Positions 34,301-45,942 are shown, numbered from the stretch's first letter. The stretch: DNA of 64,000 nt from Halicephalobus mephisto (GCA_009193035.1 SWDT01000099.1:330155-394154); one strand, 5' to 3'. Program-made: numbers and translations. Notes: generated by a model from the letters alone, not told the origin.

Positions 34301-37300
34301 ATTTGGACTTGGACTCTGACTGGTAACTGTAATAAAGCAGAATACAGATGTCTTTCGAGTAACTAATACGGCTCTTGACTAGATGGCACAAGATCGAGAT
34401 TGCGCAAATTGTTGTCATTGTTCCGGAAACACTTGACCTTTTTATGGCGAAATTGGGATAGATGATATTTTTATAAAATTCAAGTAATTTATTTTTAGTT
34501 TTAAAATTAAATAATTTCAAAATTCTATAAAGTTAAATAACTTTGAAATTTTTTAAAATTACTTAAAAATGAAATTTTATAGTTTTTGGTCTTGAGTGGA
34601 AAATTTTGAAAATTCTTGTCGAGACAATTTCTGACTTTTATATTAAAAAATTTAACTTTTTACAGTAATACAATTCAAAATATTATAATTACTGTAAACA
34701 TTCTTCAAAATTATGTAAATTTTAGTTTTTTGGTCCTGGGTGGAAAATTTTAAAAATTCTTGCTAAGACAATTTTTAGAGATTTATGCTGAAAAGTTGTA
34801 TTTTTTATAATTTTATAATTTTTTGAAAGTACTAAAAATTAAGCCAAAAACGAAAAGGGCCTGTGGAGAGAATTTTGGAACAGCTACTCACTTGTGGATC
34901 GTTTAGTGGACCATTCATAACCATTTTGGAAGAAAGAGGACCCTTGCGAGTAGTCCAGAATCCTGGGAGTTTTGTGGCCTATGGAATTGTGTCGCGTTTT
35001 TCATTTCCGATTGTTGCTTTGCGCAAAGCGTTAGTCATCTTAAAATGGCAGAAGAAGATTGAATGACTGGTTAGGGAATAATGTCAGATGGTCAAGATAT
35101 GACTTTTAAATTTCATCAAAAAATAAAAAATTTTAAAAACAAGGGATTAACCTGATTTGGCAGGTGTTTTGAGGACGGTGTTCTTTTGATTGAGGTTCAG
35201 TTGGAAAACGAGGAATGACTGGCCGGGGAGAGGGACATGTCATGGACCAGCGCGAGACAATATGTCAAAAAGGAACTGAGGTCGTTGTTCGGACAAGTTC
35301 CGAGGACAAACCTGTAAATTAAATCCACGGTCAATTGGGTCTATTCCGGAAGACGAAAAACCGATCATATTGACTTTTGACAAGATTATTATTGATGGAT
35401 AACCAACAAGCTCAAAATTCCATTAAGCATTCTCATAGATTTGACAGGTTTTGATAGATAGCTTAAATTAGTCCCGGTGCTAAATCAAATTTTTGGGAAA
35501 TTAGGAATAATTGAGTTTTTTAGGTTTGAAAATAATTCAATTTTTAGAAAATCAAAAATGTTTTTTTTAAATTAAAAATATTCAACTTTTAGGAAATTAA
35601 CAAATTTTGGAAGTTTAAAAATATTTAAATTTAAAAAAATTGAAAATATTTTAGATTTAAAAAATTAAGGATTTTTGAATTTAAAAAAATTGAAAATATT
35701 TTAGGTTTAAAAAATTAAGGATTTTTGAATTTTAAAAAATTGAAAATATTTTAGGTTTAAAAAATTAAGGATTTTTGAATTTTAAAAAATTGAAAATATT
35801 TTAGGTTTAAAAAATTAAGGATTTTTGAATTTTATTGTATTTAATAAATGCATGACATTGAGGATTTTTTGGCATCAGTTTTTGGCCATAAATCAATCCG
35901 GAATTTTGATAGATTGATTCCCGACGAAAACCCGCATTTTGACCGGTCAAGAGTGGCAGAAAAAGAAGACTCGTTGAACTAACAAGGACCCTAGAAACAA
36001 TAGATTTATAATAATAGACTACTGTAGGAAAAAGCAGAATTTTTAATTTTAGTGAATATTTGATTTTTACCAAATATTTAAAAAGATTTTCTGGATTAAG
36101 AGATCCGCAACGATCCAGAACAAAATCCGACACTTTTTGAAGTGAAGTTGCCCTAGAATTAGGGCCTTCGGTAAATGAAAACTTGAAAAAAGGGATTTGT
36201 ACGTTTAGAAGGATAATTCAGAAGGTAATTCAACCGTGGAATTCTTCGTTAATGAGCAAATTAGCTCGTCTTCGAGAAGCTTCCCTAGTTACGGTATTTC
36301 AGAAAAATTTTATTTTATAAAATTTAAGTAATTTTAGAAATTTTTAAAACCGCAAAAATATTTAATTTTATAATTTTTGGTCCTAAGTGGAAAGTTTTGA
36401 AAATTCGTGTTGAGAAAAATTTTTGGAAATTTTATAATAAAAATATTTTTATAATTTTAGATAGATTAAATTTAAATTATTTTTTGTTTTCGGTCCTAAG
36501 TGGAAAGTGTTGAAAACTTGTATTGAAAAAAATTTTTGGAAATTTTATAATAAAAATATTTTTTATAATTTTAGGTAGAGTAAATCTAAATTGTTTTTTG
36601 TTTTTGGTCCTAAGTGGAAAGTTTTGAAAACTTGTATTGAAAAAAATTTTTGGAAATTTTTATCATAGTATATTTATGAAGAGAAATTACAGTAATTTAT
36701 CCTATCGAGAGATTTTGGAAAGGATAATTTTTCTTGTTTTAAGATAAATTGGGCAATTGAGGATTCTCCTAAGCTTAAATGGACAATAGTTTGTACAGTT
36801 ACCCAAAGCCAATCTGAACCCTGGACAGCTGATGAGAAAACAGGCGGTTCCCGAAAATTCATGGCCACCCGGCTTGCGCAAACACTTGTCTTTTTAAAAG
36901 CCGCCTTTTTGAATTTGAAACAAAATTGACCTTTTTAAAACTGTCAAATATATTAAGTTAAAAGTCTTTTGAAAATTATGTAAATTAAAACAAAAGAAAA
37001 TTAAAAATTGTCAATTTTGAAATGTAACTAAACGGGATAATATAAAAGATTTGCCGCCAGCTGCCGGTTTTGGGACATGATTTGGTTCAAAGAAGATGCG
37101 CCAAAAGCGAAAGCCCAATTAGTTAAGCAAGAAATCCCTTCCGGGAACGGCAAGTTTCGGATTGCCCCATGGAGACGAATTAATGCAATATTATTGAACC
37201 ATTAGGGATATTTAACTTTCAAAAATAAAAATCTCAATCATCTACTTTTTAAAAATTAAAAAAATTAAAAATTTTCTTGTCAAAAAAATTAAAAACTTTC

Positions 37301-39151
37301 GTGTTAAGACAAAAGTTTATTTATTTTATAAAAATTTACAAAAATTAAAAACTTTCTTGTTAAAAAAATTTTGTAAAAAATAAAAAAAATTCATAAATTA
37401 AAAAAAATTTGTAGGTTTAATGAAAAATAAAAAAGAAAAATTCATAAATTTGATAAAAAATAAGAAATTTCAAATTTTAAAAATTCATAAATTTAATAAA
37501 AAATAAGAAATTTCAAATTTAAAAAATATAAAAAAGAAAAATTCATAAATTAAAAAAAATAAGAAATTTCAAATTTTAAAAATATAAAAAGAAAAATTCG
37601 TAGATTTTTAATGATAGAATTTTAAACCTCAAATTTTGACCATGAACTTTGATAAAATGGGACACAATGATTTGGAAGAGCGATGGAGGATAATCTTGCT
37701 CGGGAGCCGAAAGCGCAAAATTGCGTGAAGAGCCTTTAAAAATTTTAAAATGATTGAATTCATCGAAAAATGGTCAAAATAGATTTACTCAAGATTCAAG
37801 TGGAAATTTTCATGTTTCAGGACGTTCTGATAGACAACAAAACTCGGAGAGTTCTGAAATTCATTCTGCATACAAATGTCCCTGGACATTACGACTTTGG
37901 AATCTATGCAAAATGCAATTTCTCAATCCAAGTCCCTGGAACCAACACCTGCATCAAAACTGAATCAAAGGTGAGTTTCGAAAAAAGTAAAAAAACACCA
38001 GGTGGGGAAGGAAATTCATAAAAAATCCAACTTTGAAGATTTTCGTTTTGAAAAAAAATAAAGTTCAAATTTGCAAATTAATTTTTAAATTAAAAAATCC
38101 CGGTTTTTTTAATATTTTTTAAAAATATTTTTTAAATTTAAAAATTTCAATTTTTTTTAATACTTTTAAATTTTTAAATTTTAGAACTCTTTAAAAAATA
38201 ATTTTGACTTTTTTGAAAAAAAGTATTTTTAACTTTTTCTTGAAAGACGTTTAATTATTTTCTAAAATTAATTTTGATTTTAGAAAATCTTCAAAGTACT
38301 TTTCATTTTTTGAATATTCTTAAGTAATTTTAGAATTTAAAGAAAAATTAAAAGTATTTTTAAAAAAATTAAAGATATTTAAAAAAATTAAAAATATTTT
38401 TGAAAAATTAAAGATATTTTAAAAAATTTAAAGATATTAAAAAAAGTTAAAAGTATTTTTGAAAAGTTAAAATATTTTTGAAAAAATTAAAGATATTTAA
38501 AAAAATTAAAAGTATTTAAAAAAATTAAAGATATTTTTGAAAAATTAAAGATATTTAAAAAAATTAAAAATATTTTTGAAAAAATTAAAGATATTTAAAA
38601 AAATTAAAAATAGTTTTGAGATTTGATGAGTTTTTAAAAGTATTTTTAATTGTTTTTAAAAATACAAAGACCATCTGGCAGATTTGTCTCGAAACGAAAA
38701 CAGCACCTGGGATGTCATAGAAAATGTTTGCACGCGACCTGAATTGACCCATTGAGTGGCCATTTTGATTTCAGGCTGTCAATTTGGTTGAGCTTTGCGC
38801 AATGAGATAATTGGAACTCTGATGTGGTTTTATGGATTTTTCCGAGAAAAATGACTAGTCAAAAATTACACAGATGCTAATTATGTAATAAAAAATTTTC
38901 AGCTAGAAGAGTTTCGACAAATTTTTTTGACTCCAGATGAAGAAGGAGGAGAAATTATTAAACCAGTCGTTTTGAATAAAAGTTCTACCAATGGAGGAGA
39001 AAATCCCTTCGGATCAACTTTTTGTTACGGTAGGGAGCAGGTCATAATGGAAGTCCTCGACAAGAGCTTCATAGCTACAGTAATCATTTATGGCGATCAA
39101 TCTGGATCCGTCGACGAGTCCACCGACGAATCTTTGGACATTTCTGATTAA
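25366..39151 (+). CDS. PHAF1/C16orf70 (MYTHO, UPF0183) homologue
   Basis: Human PHAF1 is recruited to phagophores with BCAS3 in autophagy; the role here is transferred. Seven exons (25366-25518, 25562-25645, 26181-26491, 26875-27208, 37821-37970, 38903-39151, all joins in frame) give 426 residues against 422 in human. Family blocks in order: LEFEVLPESSLRNDILELVL at the start, NDGIRLSFDG, FGATLPGVYD, FAHGL-like YAHGLGSLQF, MMIYSGNNP, MPLMAYCGNP, LGAPNKVFFKSDEKMLI, FFNYFTLGT then DVLIDNKT, FILHTNVPGHYDFGIY, and near the end NPFGSTFCYG. The intron between 27208 and 37821 is 10,612 bp, far longer than any other in the window, and contains an antisense gene, a SINE and many repeats. I count six coding segments in the list; no other is needed to complete the frame. 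Confidence 0.93.
26530..26870. repeat. Dispersed GCGAG element copies (PHAF1 intron)
   Basis: Two copies: a diverged one at about 26545-26620 and a fuller one at about 26690-26850 (GAATTCCCGCGCAAAGGACG, ATGGTAAATCTGGCAATTTG, TTGACTCGCTCTGCGG, TTTACCTAAATTTC). The flank ACAATAGTGTGATTTTTGAA is shared with copies elsewhere. Confidence 0.7.
27480..27816. repeat. Repeated GAAATTTTCGAAAGTTTCCA unit, target of SINE insertion
   Basis: Two direct copies of about 120 bp (around 27545-27665 and 27665-27790) share GAAATTTTCGAAAGT, CCAGAATCCAATAGGAGATT and AACGGAATTTAATCATAAAT. A third copy begins at about 27790 and is split by the SINE. Confidence 0.7.
27817..28186 (+). mobile_element. tRNA-derived SINE with target-site duplications
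   Basis: A 370-bp insertion flanked by perfect 12-bp duplications TTTCCAGAATCC (27805-27816 and 28187-28198). The head has a Pol III A-box-like block (TGGTGCAGAGGCGG, about 27823-27837) and a perfect B box GGTTCGAATCC (about 27878-27888), spaced as in a tRNA. A unique body of about 240 bp follows, and the element ends in a (TTTTATC)n tail of about four units. This architecture (tRNA head, body, short-repeat tail, duplication) defines a SINE. It is inserted in a PHAF1 intron in the sense orientation. The tRNA-like part does not fold into paired acceptor and T stems, so it is not a working tRNA. Confidence 0.88.
28521..30904 (-). CDS. Leucine-rich-repeat single-pass membrane protein, nested in PHAF1 intron
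   Basis: Two exons (29649-30904, 28521-29091) encode 608 residues. Residues 1-18 form a signal peptide (MVLRSLLLFILFSGGFGHS). A Cys-rich N cap (CPIECECEYL) is followed by about a dozen LRRs between residues 105 and 440 (for example LTHLNLRGNHIDQLYMTSFA, LEHLDLSHNRLSSLPSGAF). The C-terminal cap starts with NPLDCRC (about 441-447). One transmembrane helix covers residues 509-531. The cytoplasmic tail begins with KYKGTYLTKEQ, resembling the FERM/protein 4.1-binding juxtamembrane motif of glycophorin C and neurexin IV, and ends Pro-rich with FVTF, a possible class II PDZ ligand. It belongs with extracellular LRR receptors or adhesion proteins (nematode lron/pan-1-like group in a broad sense); the ligand is unknown. 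Codons are notably AT-rich at third positions. Confidence 0.88.
31280..31775. repeat. Cluster of dispersed GCGAG elements (PHAF1 large intron)
   Basis: The best copy, inverted, is at about 31310-31445: AAATTTAGGTAAACGAAGGA, a (GA)n-rich run, GCGAGTTGATTTTCGTAGTG, ATTTGCCAAATTTATCG and TACGCGGGAATTCAAA. Two shorter, diverged copies follow at about 31515-31605 and 31690-31775. Confidence 0.75.
31776..33190. other. Unassigned part of the PHAF1 large intron
   Basis: AT-rich sequence. About 32640-32900 holds four imperfect units with GAAAATTTATTTTTATATTC. A small higher-GC open segment at 32269-32406 (starting PLPDRSEANPEK) is the only coding-like stretch and is unsupported by neighbouring exons. 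A heavily diverged GCGAG element lies at about 33110-33190. Confidence 0.5.
33200..33425. repeat. 31-bp minisatellite (TACTAGTTTAACTTTATAAA)
   Basis: About seven tandem units of TACTAGTTTAACTTTATAAA followed by TGGATCAAAAA, the last two shortened. Confidence 0.9.
33775..34165. repeat. Tandem AAAGTTGATNNTCAAAGTT repeats
   Basis: About twenty degenerate copies of a short unit of 16-18 bp, (A)AAGTTGATTGTCAAAG or AAAGTTCGAAGTCAAAG, run through this interval. Confidence 0.85.
34245..36870 (-). other. Candidate second nested gene, unidentified, in PHAF1 intron
   Basis: Several higher-complexity minus-strand segments look like exons. About 36690-36862 is open from an ATG (MNFREPPVFSSAVQ). About 36072-36153 follows an AATTCTAG acceptor, reads SLQKVSDFVLDRCGSLNPEN, and ends at a GTAAAA donor. 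About 35830-35990 reads TGQNAGFRRESIYQNSGLIY after TTTCTAG. About 35170-35315 follows TTTACAG. About 34893-34980 follows ATTCCATAG (ATKLPGFWTTRKGP) and ends at a CAA|GTGAGT donor. About 34270-34440 is also open. I could not join them into one convincing protein and recognise no family, so this may be a decayed or fast-evolving gene. Confidence 0.3.
36370..36640. repeat. Three tandem GGTCCTAAGTGGAAAG units
   Basis: Units of about 115 bp at about 36378, 36492 and 36606, each starting GGTCCTAAGTGGAAAG. Related single copies occur at 34590 (GGTCTTGAGTGGAAAA) and 34733 (GGTCCTGGGTGGAAAA). The motif is the arm of the hairpin array at 18830-19400. Confidence 0.75.
36870..37820. other. 3' part of the PHAF1 large intron
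   Basis: Contains a moderately complex segment at about 37060-37200 with no convincing frame, then AT-rich repeats (AAAATTCATAAATTTAATAA permutations, 37250-37620). The intron ends at a TTTCAG acceptor at 37820. Confidence 0.5.
38300..38620. repeat. Low-complexity AAAAATTAAAGATATTTTTG run (last PHAF1 intron)
   Basis: About a dozen units of roughly 20 bp, AAAAAATTAAAGATATTT or AAAATTAAAAGTATTTTTGA. Confidence 0.85.
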
Positions 39152-40731
39152 GTCTTTCTGGAAATTTTGAATTTTTGTGATTTTTAAAATTAAAGTGTTT
39201 CGAAAAATTCGTTTTTTTTAATTTTTAAATTTAAAAATAGTGAATTTTCAAAATTTTTAAACTTGGTTTAGTTCGTTGTTTTGTTTCAATTCCGAAAATT
39301 ACGAAATTTAAAAAATTTTTACTTTAAAATTTAAAAAAAATTGAATTTTAAAATTTAAAAAAAAATTGATTTTAATTTTTGACGTTCTGTTCCGAAAGTT
39401 GATAGATTTTTGAAAAAGTTTCTCCCTGATATTTCGAAATATTTTTAATAATTTAGTTTTATTAAAAAATTAAATTTTAAAGAAAATTTTTTTTTTGGAA
39501 AATTATCTTCGGGATCTTGGCGTTCTGTTCTGGGACTTTTTAGGCCAATTTTTCGATGAAAATGTTCCTTTTTTGAAATATTTTTAAATTTCTTTCGTTT
39601 TTTCGATTTTAAAAAACTCTCTGAATTTGATAGAAAATTATTAAAATTCTCTGAATTTAGTAAAAATTTATTAAAATTCTCTGAATTTAGTAAAAAATTA
39701 TTAAAATTCTGTATTTTTTTTGATTAAAAAATTAAAAAAAACGAATTTTTTCAAAACACTATTTCTTAAAATTCGAGCTGGATTCGATGACTGTCTCTGA
39801 ATGTAAATAACGATGTATAATAAACCATGCCATATGGATTGCTTTCAATTTCAAACATACTGTATTGTGATTTTATTTTTCGATATATGGAAGTTTTCAA
39901 AAATCTTCGAAAATTTCAAAGTTGTTTAAAAAAGTAAATTTTTAACGATTTTAAAGTTATTTTTTGGAAGAATTCACTACTGTTTAATGGTTACTGTAGT
40001 AAGGGAGGAATTAAGTAATGGTGATTTTAACGATTACGGTAAATTGCAAATTTTAATTTTAAAAAAGTTTAAAAATTAAAAAATTTTTAAAAAAATTAAA
40101 AAAGTTTAGAAAATTAAAATTAAAAATTACTTTTATTTTCGGATTTGATGATTTTTTACTAAGTAGAATATTCTAGAAAAGTAATTTACAAAAATTTTAA
40201 ATTTAAAAAAAATTTTATTTGAAAAAAATTAATTTTTTCGAAATTCTTTAATAAACCGTATATTGCTCTTACAACCTTCCGATACAATTGCTGATTATAG
40301 TTACAGTATGAATTAAAAATGAGAAAATTTAAAATTTAAATTTTCCAATGCCTGAGGCGAAAAATCCATAAATTTTTCAGATTACTTAAAACTTCAAAAA
40401 TGAGACCAGTATTTGTTTATTTATTATTTTAAAAAATCATTACATTAGTTATTTATTTGAATGATTTTTTTAAATAAAATAAAAATTACGAAATTCAAAA
40501 AAAATAAAAACGAGCGAAAGCCCCGATTTTCCTTTTGAGACCAGTCAAATTCCCTTGTCTGTTCTGACAAAATTGATCGTTGGTTTTTGGCTCGCCACCT
40601 TTAGTTTCTCGACACAAAGCCTAGCGCTGTTTTCATCAACTTTCTTGTTTAGGAAAGTTGGGGATTCTGCGTAACGGCAACGATAACTGACTTCGGAAGT
40701 AGCGGCAGAAGCCGCTTGGCCGATTTCGGCA
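39152..40731. other. Intergenic region between PHAF1 and TRAPPC8
   Basis: Mostly AT-rich low complexity, with a likely poly(A) signal AATAAA near 39820. The last 200 bp (40530-40731) are GC-richer. They are open on the minus strand as a 75-codon frame (40545-40772) that overlaps the TRAPPC8 start; it has no recognisable domain and I do not call it a gene. Confidence 0.5.
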
Positions 40732-43700
40732 ATGAGCACCGCTTCCGAGACGTCCAATGTCCCCAGCGGCAACGGCGAATCTGTGGTTCAGTCCTGTGGC
40801 TTCCATCCTCTCGTTGCCGTTCTTTCGTCGTCAGGAGCTGATGACATCTGTAAGAAGAACAATCTGTCGAGTTTCGCGGATTTATTGGCTCCGTTTTCGA
40901 GTGTGAATTTTACTATAAAGGTGAGATTTCGTAATTTCATCGATTTCATATATGAAATCCGAAATTTCAGGATCCTGCGGGAGTTCAGTTGTCGTCAAAG
41001 AGCAAGCTTGATTTCCGGGATATTGCGAAATCTGGATGTCTGTGGAGTCTGACTGTTTTGCCATCAGTTCTGGATCAGGTTTGTTTTTTTAAATCCACGC
41101 ATGTAGTTTTCACGCTGTGGCTTACTGTGGCTTCAGGGTCCAATATCCATGCGATAGCATATCCCAATCATCATAGGCGAATCCAGGGGTCTTCCGCGAG
41201 ATTCCAAACGGTTGACTAGTTTTAAATCGCCTACATTTTTAGAAATTTTTCGACTTGTACTGCAAATTCTAGAAATCCGCCCCAGAACAATCCCATACCA
41301 ACTTTTATTTTTTGTAGTAGTGTGATTTCTAGGTTGTTTCATCTGTAGCTGCCACGAATCCTCCAGAAGACATCTGGTCATCGGCATTTCGAGATGCATT
41401 TTGTTATTGGTTAGAGCCCACTGAACATGACTTCTTCAAAGCTTATCTTTCTTGCATTTTCGTAGTTTCTGCAGAGGAAGAAGATCCTATGGGAGAGCTG
41501 GCCAGACTTGTCCAGAAACAGAATACTCAACAGCATGGAGGAGCCGAGTCCGCGACTGTCCTTGGTCCGGCTCACTGTAGTTCTCCAAAATGGTTTTTGC
41601 CGAATATTCTGAAGCATTACGTGGTCCTTCATGACGTTTCTTCTGGAAGCGAAGACAAAGCCATCGAAATCCTCAACAAAGTTTCCGCCATGTATGGAAG
41701 TGATTGCTGTCAATTGTTGAAGGTGAATTCGTCGAAAGAAGAAACCAATTTACCTGATCCATGGCATCAGATTTTGGAACAGAGATATCGAGGACTCGAG
41801 ACTGGACTGGAACTAGCGAGGAAGAGACTGATGGAAGCGAATTCTGGCACAAACGACTCGGGAAGGACTCAGAACAATTCTCCAACGTCTTTGCCAATTT
41901 CAGCCACTATATCGTCTTCCATTCCAACTCCTGTTTTTTCAACGAATTCAGCCGCAGCAGTGCCTTCTGTGTCATCACTGCCTGTTTCCTTGTCAGCAAA
42001 TAACGGGTCTTCTTTGTTGGAAAATTCCTTTCTGCCAAATTCATCGAGACCGTATGGACAGTATCTCCTGACATCTGACAGAGAAGAAATTAAGAATTTT
42101 GTTGAGAAATTTGTTAAACAATCCCTAATTCCTTTTGTGGAAAAACAAATAATTGCTCAAAATGACGTACTTCAAAATAGAAGAGGAATCGGAAAATCAT
42201 TCACAAATGTCAGAAAATGGCTAAGTTCGGCTTCAACTCCGGCATCAGGACAACCTGTAAGTTATGGACCTGAAAGTACAGAAATTCAAACAAGAAGATT
42301 AGCAGATTTGGCTTTTTTATTTGGACTTTATGGTTTTTCACATTCATTATATCAATCTGTTAAAAAAGATTTTGCAAGTAATAATGCGAGATTATATCAA
42401 GCTGGAGCTTTGGAAATGGCTACATTATCGTTTTATTTGTCATCAAATCAAGTATCATCAAAACAACTTCCAATACGGTATCTGGATACGGCATTAGATT
42501 TTTATATGAATGATTGCATGTAAGTTTGTATTTTTTTATACAGTAATTGTTTTATTAGAATAGTTTTTTTTAAACTTGTGCTGATTTTTAAATTATTACC
42601 AAGATTAACATTGGAATCAACTTATATTTTTATATAACAATTATATAGATCGACCTAGTCGAGTGTTGCGAACAAATTGCAAGTTTTGATTTTAATTTGA
42701 TCTATCTACTTGGATGTTGCGAGCAAATTGCAGATTTTAATTTTTTTTATCTATTTACCTGGATGTTGCAAGAAAACTGCAGATTTTAGTTTTAATTTGA
42801 TCTATCTATTTGGATGTTGCAAGAAAACTGCAGATTTTAGTTTTATTTTTATCTATCTGGATGTTGCGAGCAAATTGCAGATTTTAACTTTAATTTGATG
42901 TTGACTTGTGTACTTAAAAGTTGCAAGAAAACTGCAGCTTTTAGTTTGATTTTAATTTCGATCTTAGTACTGTTTTTGATTTAACTGATATATCAACTTT
43001 ATTACCAAAACATGTTAAAAAAGTAAAGCTACGAAATGGGAAATACTGTATGGAACCAACTATTGTAGATCCAATTTTTGTGTATTTAAATAATATTATT
43101 GTAGACAGCCAATGTTGGCAGTGAGATGTGTTATTATATCGGTGGAAATTTTATCAAGATTATCTATGAATATTGAAGCTGCAAATCAACTAATACGTCT
43201 TACATCAAATCGTCTAACACAAGGTTCTAATTCAGCAAATTTATCTGATTTATTTTCTGGTGTTTTATTGGAAAAATCAGCAACTTTATTTTTACATTCA
43301 AAAAATTTTCGAAGAAGATCATTTCATCTTGTTTTGGCAGGACATAGATATTCTCAAGCTAATCAACGGTCAATTGCTCTTAAATGTTACAATAATGCCG
43401 CTGGGGAATACCTGGATAAAGGATGGCAATTTGCGGAAGATCATATTCTTTTTACTTTGTCTCATGGTTCGGATGATCCTAGATTTCAAACAGATTGTGT
43501 TACGAAATTGATTAAACCTTGTGATAATAGGATTTTAGATGAACAAACTCAAACAACTTTTATTGAATATTATATAAGAACATTGTCGAAAAATGGATTC
43601 AATGATACTGTGTTTGTTATACCGTTATTGGATTCAGAAAGTATTAAAATTATTTATGGTGAAAAACCAGAAAATATTGAAAATGAAATAAATGAGAAAA

Positions 43701-45942
43701 TTAAATATCCAGATGATGAAATAATTACATGGGAAGATTTGGAACGAGCAGCATTTCATGCAACTGCTGGTAAAACTAAACCTTTTTTGAGAGAATGTCC
43801 AATGTTTTCTAATAATTATACGAAAAATCATATTAAAAAAGAAACTCCACCATTTGAAAAATTTAGAATTCAATTTAAATTATTAAATCCGACATATGCT
43901 CCTTTAAATTTGAGAAATGTGAAATTGGGTGTTAATGAGGTTTGATTTTCATTTTTTTTATAAATAATTTTTTTTGTAGAATACTGTAGAATGGATTGTA
44001 ATGTTTTTTTTGTATTTAGGAGTGGTTTAGTGTATAATAAGTGAAAATTCAAAGCAAATAGGGGGTTTTTTGTATTTTGTGTGGTTTTTATATAGAAATT
44101 TCTAAATTTAGGAAGAATGTGATTTTAAAATAATTTTGAAATTGTGGGGAATTTTGATATAATTATTGGGGGAAAATAAAATTATTAAATAGATTCAGGA
44201 TTGATTGGGAGTATTTTTGGGGTCTTTTAGGATCTCATAGAAGTTTTTAAAATTTATAGTTTGATGGGAATTTTTAAATCTGGAAATTTTTGAGAATTTC
44301 TAGAATTTAATAAGAACAGGAAATTTTTGAGAATATTAAAAAAATCTGAAATTTTAAAAATTTTAATAGAAAGTTTTAAAAATATTTAAAATTTCCAGTA
44401 TTTGATAGAAGAATCAGAAATCTCCAAAAATGTCAGAATTTTTTGGAATTTTAAAAATTTTAACAGAAAGTTTTAAAAATATTTAAAATTTTTAGTATTT
44501 GATAGAAGAATCAGAAATCTCCAAAAATGTCAGAATTTTTTGGAATTTTAAAAATATTTAAAATTCAATGGAAATTTTTAGAATTTTTTTAAAAAATTAT
44601 AAAAATATATTTTATGTGATTTTTAGGTTTCTATGAGAGATGGTGCTGCGGAATCAGATGCATTTACTGATATTGGAATTATTGATGAACTTGTTCTTGC
44701 TGCAACGGAATTGCCAAGTTTTAATTTTGTTACTAATGAAAAAATTGTGCCTCCTGTTAGTGAAACATTGGTTGAACTTCACGTTATTCCAAATGACAAA
44801 GTTGCATCATTTTCTGTGAAAGAAATATTATTTGAAATTTCTACTTTTGATGGTGTATCTGTTTCTGGAAAAATTCCAATTGAATTAAAAAAAAAGAGAC
44901 TTTTTAAAACAAAAGAACAAAGAATTAAAAAAATGTATTTTCAAGATATGAGATTATCACCAATTGTATCATGTAAAAAATGGCCGTTATTAAATATTGA
45001 ATTATCTGGACAAGCAGGAAGATCAAAATTAATTCATGCATATTGTAATCAAATTTTTCAAGTTATGGTTACATTGGATAATATTGGTGATATTGTTATT
45101 AATGGTATTACTGTAGCTACAGATGAACCGGAATATGTATCGATTGCAGAACCAGGATTGGAACATTTATGGAATATTTGTGATTCTGAAATGACGTCGA
45201 ATGGTATACTGTATCATGTGGTATCTAGTAATTATTCAAAATTGGAACCGAAATCTAAAATAACGTTGGTTTTTTTAAAAGTTTTATTTTAAAGAAAAAT
45301 TTTTTTAGGTTGAGGATGGCGATTAAAGCTCCGGAAGAAATTGTAGAAAATAGGATTTATCAAATTCTTTTTTTCTATTTGGGTGAAAATGGATACTTTA
45401 GAGAATATAGATATTCGATCCAGTTAAGTACTCAAGCACTTTTGAAATGTACTCCGAGGGTTTTGAACGAAGAAAATCAAGTTTGTGCCATTGAAGTCAA
45501 AAATTTGATTCCGAGTAGAGATGCCATTTTGGCGAAAATTGAAATATTGAGATTGAAAGTAATAACGGAATCAGATGAAAATAATCCTATTCCTGATGTT
45601 GATATAAGTTTTGTTGTTAAAAGACAAATAGCAATTGAAGGAGAACAATCAGACATTATTCCGTTTTTTGTGAAATTCAATTCTGAAGGATGTTCAACAT
45701 TGTGGTTAACGGATTCTATTTGTGATATTCCGTCATTTAATAATATTATGAAATATGAAATGAATAATGAAAAAGAAAAAAATGAATTATCATTTTTATT
45801 AAATGATAATATGAGATTTTCGTTATTATGGAAAGCCCATGTTGCAAGCAGTGCCGGGAATGTCGCCACCATTTTTGGAGAAAATTGGATAAAAAATCCT
45901 TTTTTATCTGAATATTTAAATAATAATATGGTGAAGGCATAA
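40732..45942 (+). CDS. trpp-8: TRAPPC8 / Trs85 homologue (TRAPP III subunit)
   Basis: Subunit of the TRAPP III vesicle-tethering and Rab1 exchange complex used in ER-Golgi traffic and autophagy. Six exons (40732-40920, 40971-41078, 41333-42519, 43105-43939, 44627-45264, 45309-45942) give 1196 residues, shorter than human (about 1435). Family blocks include HPLVAVLSSSGADDICKKNN at the start, PKWFLPNILKHYVVLHD, KVSAMYGSDCCQLLKVNS, FGLYGFSHSLYQSVKKDF, YQAGALEMATLSFYL, FHLVLAGHRYSQANQRS and GWQFAEDHILFTL. The order and spacing match TRAPPC8 throughout. The last intron is 44 bases. Third-position base use changes from GC-rich to AT-rich inside exon 3, near 42,080. It is upstream of vha-10 on the same strand, 330 bp from stop to start. 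Confidence 0.92.
42640..42960. repeat. Minisatellite in TRAPPC8 intron 3
   Basis: Five to six units of about 50-55 bp with GATCTATCTACTTGGATGTT, GCGAGCAAATTGCAGATTTT and AATTTGATCTA, alternating two subtypes (GCGAGCAAATTGC and GCAAGAAAACTGC). Confidence 0.85.
43940..44626. other. AT-rich TRAPPC8 intron 4
   Basis: 687-bp intron. At 44340-44560 there is a direct duplication of about 95 bp (GGAATTTTAAAAATTTTAAC, AGAAAGTTTTAAAAATATTT, AGTATTTGATAGAAGAATCA). Confidence 0.6.

Noticed and set aside
40545..40772. A 75-codon minus-strand frame overlapping the TRAPPC8 start
   Set aside because: No recognised domain, antisense to a real exon, and no supporting splice or promoter features; kept only as a remark.
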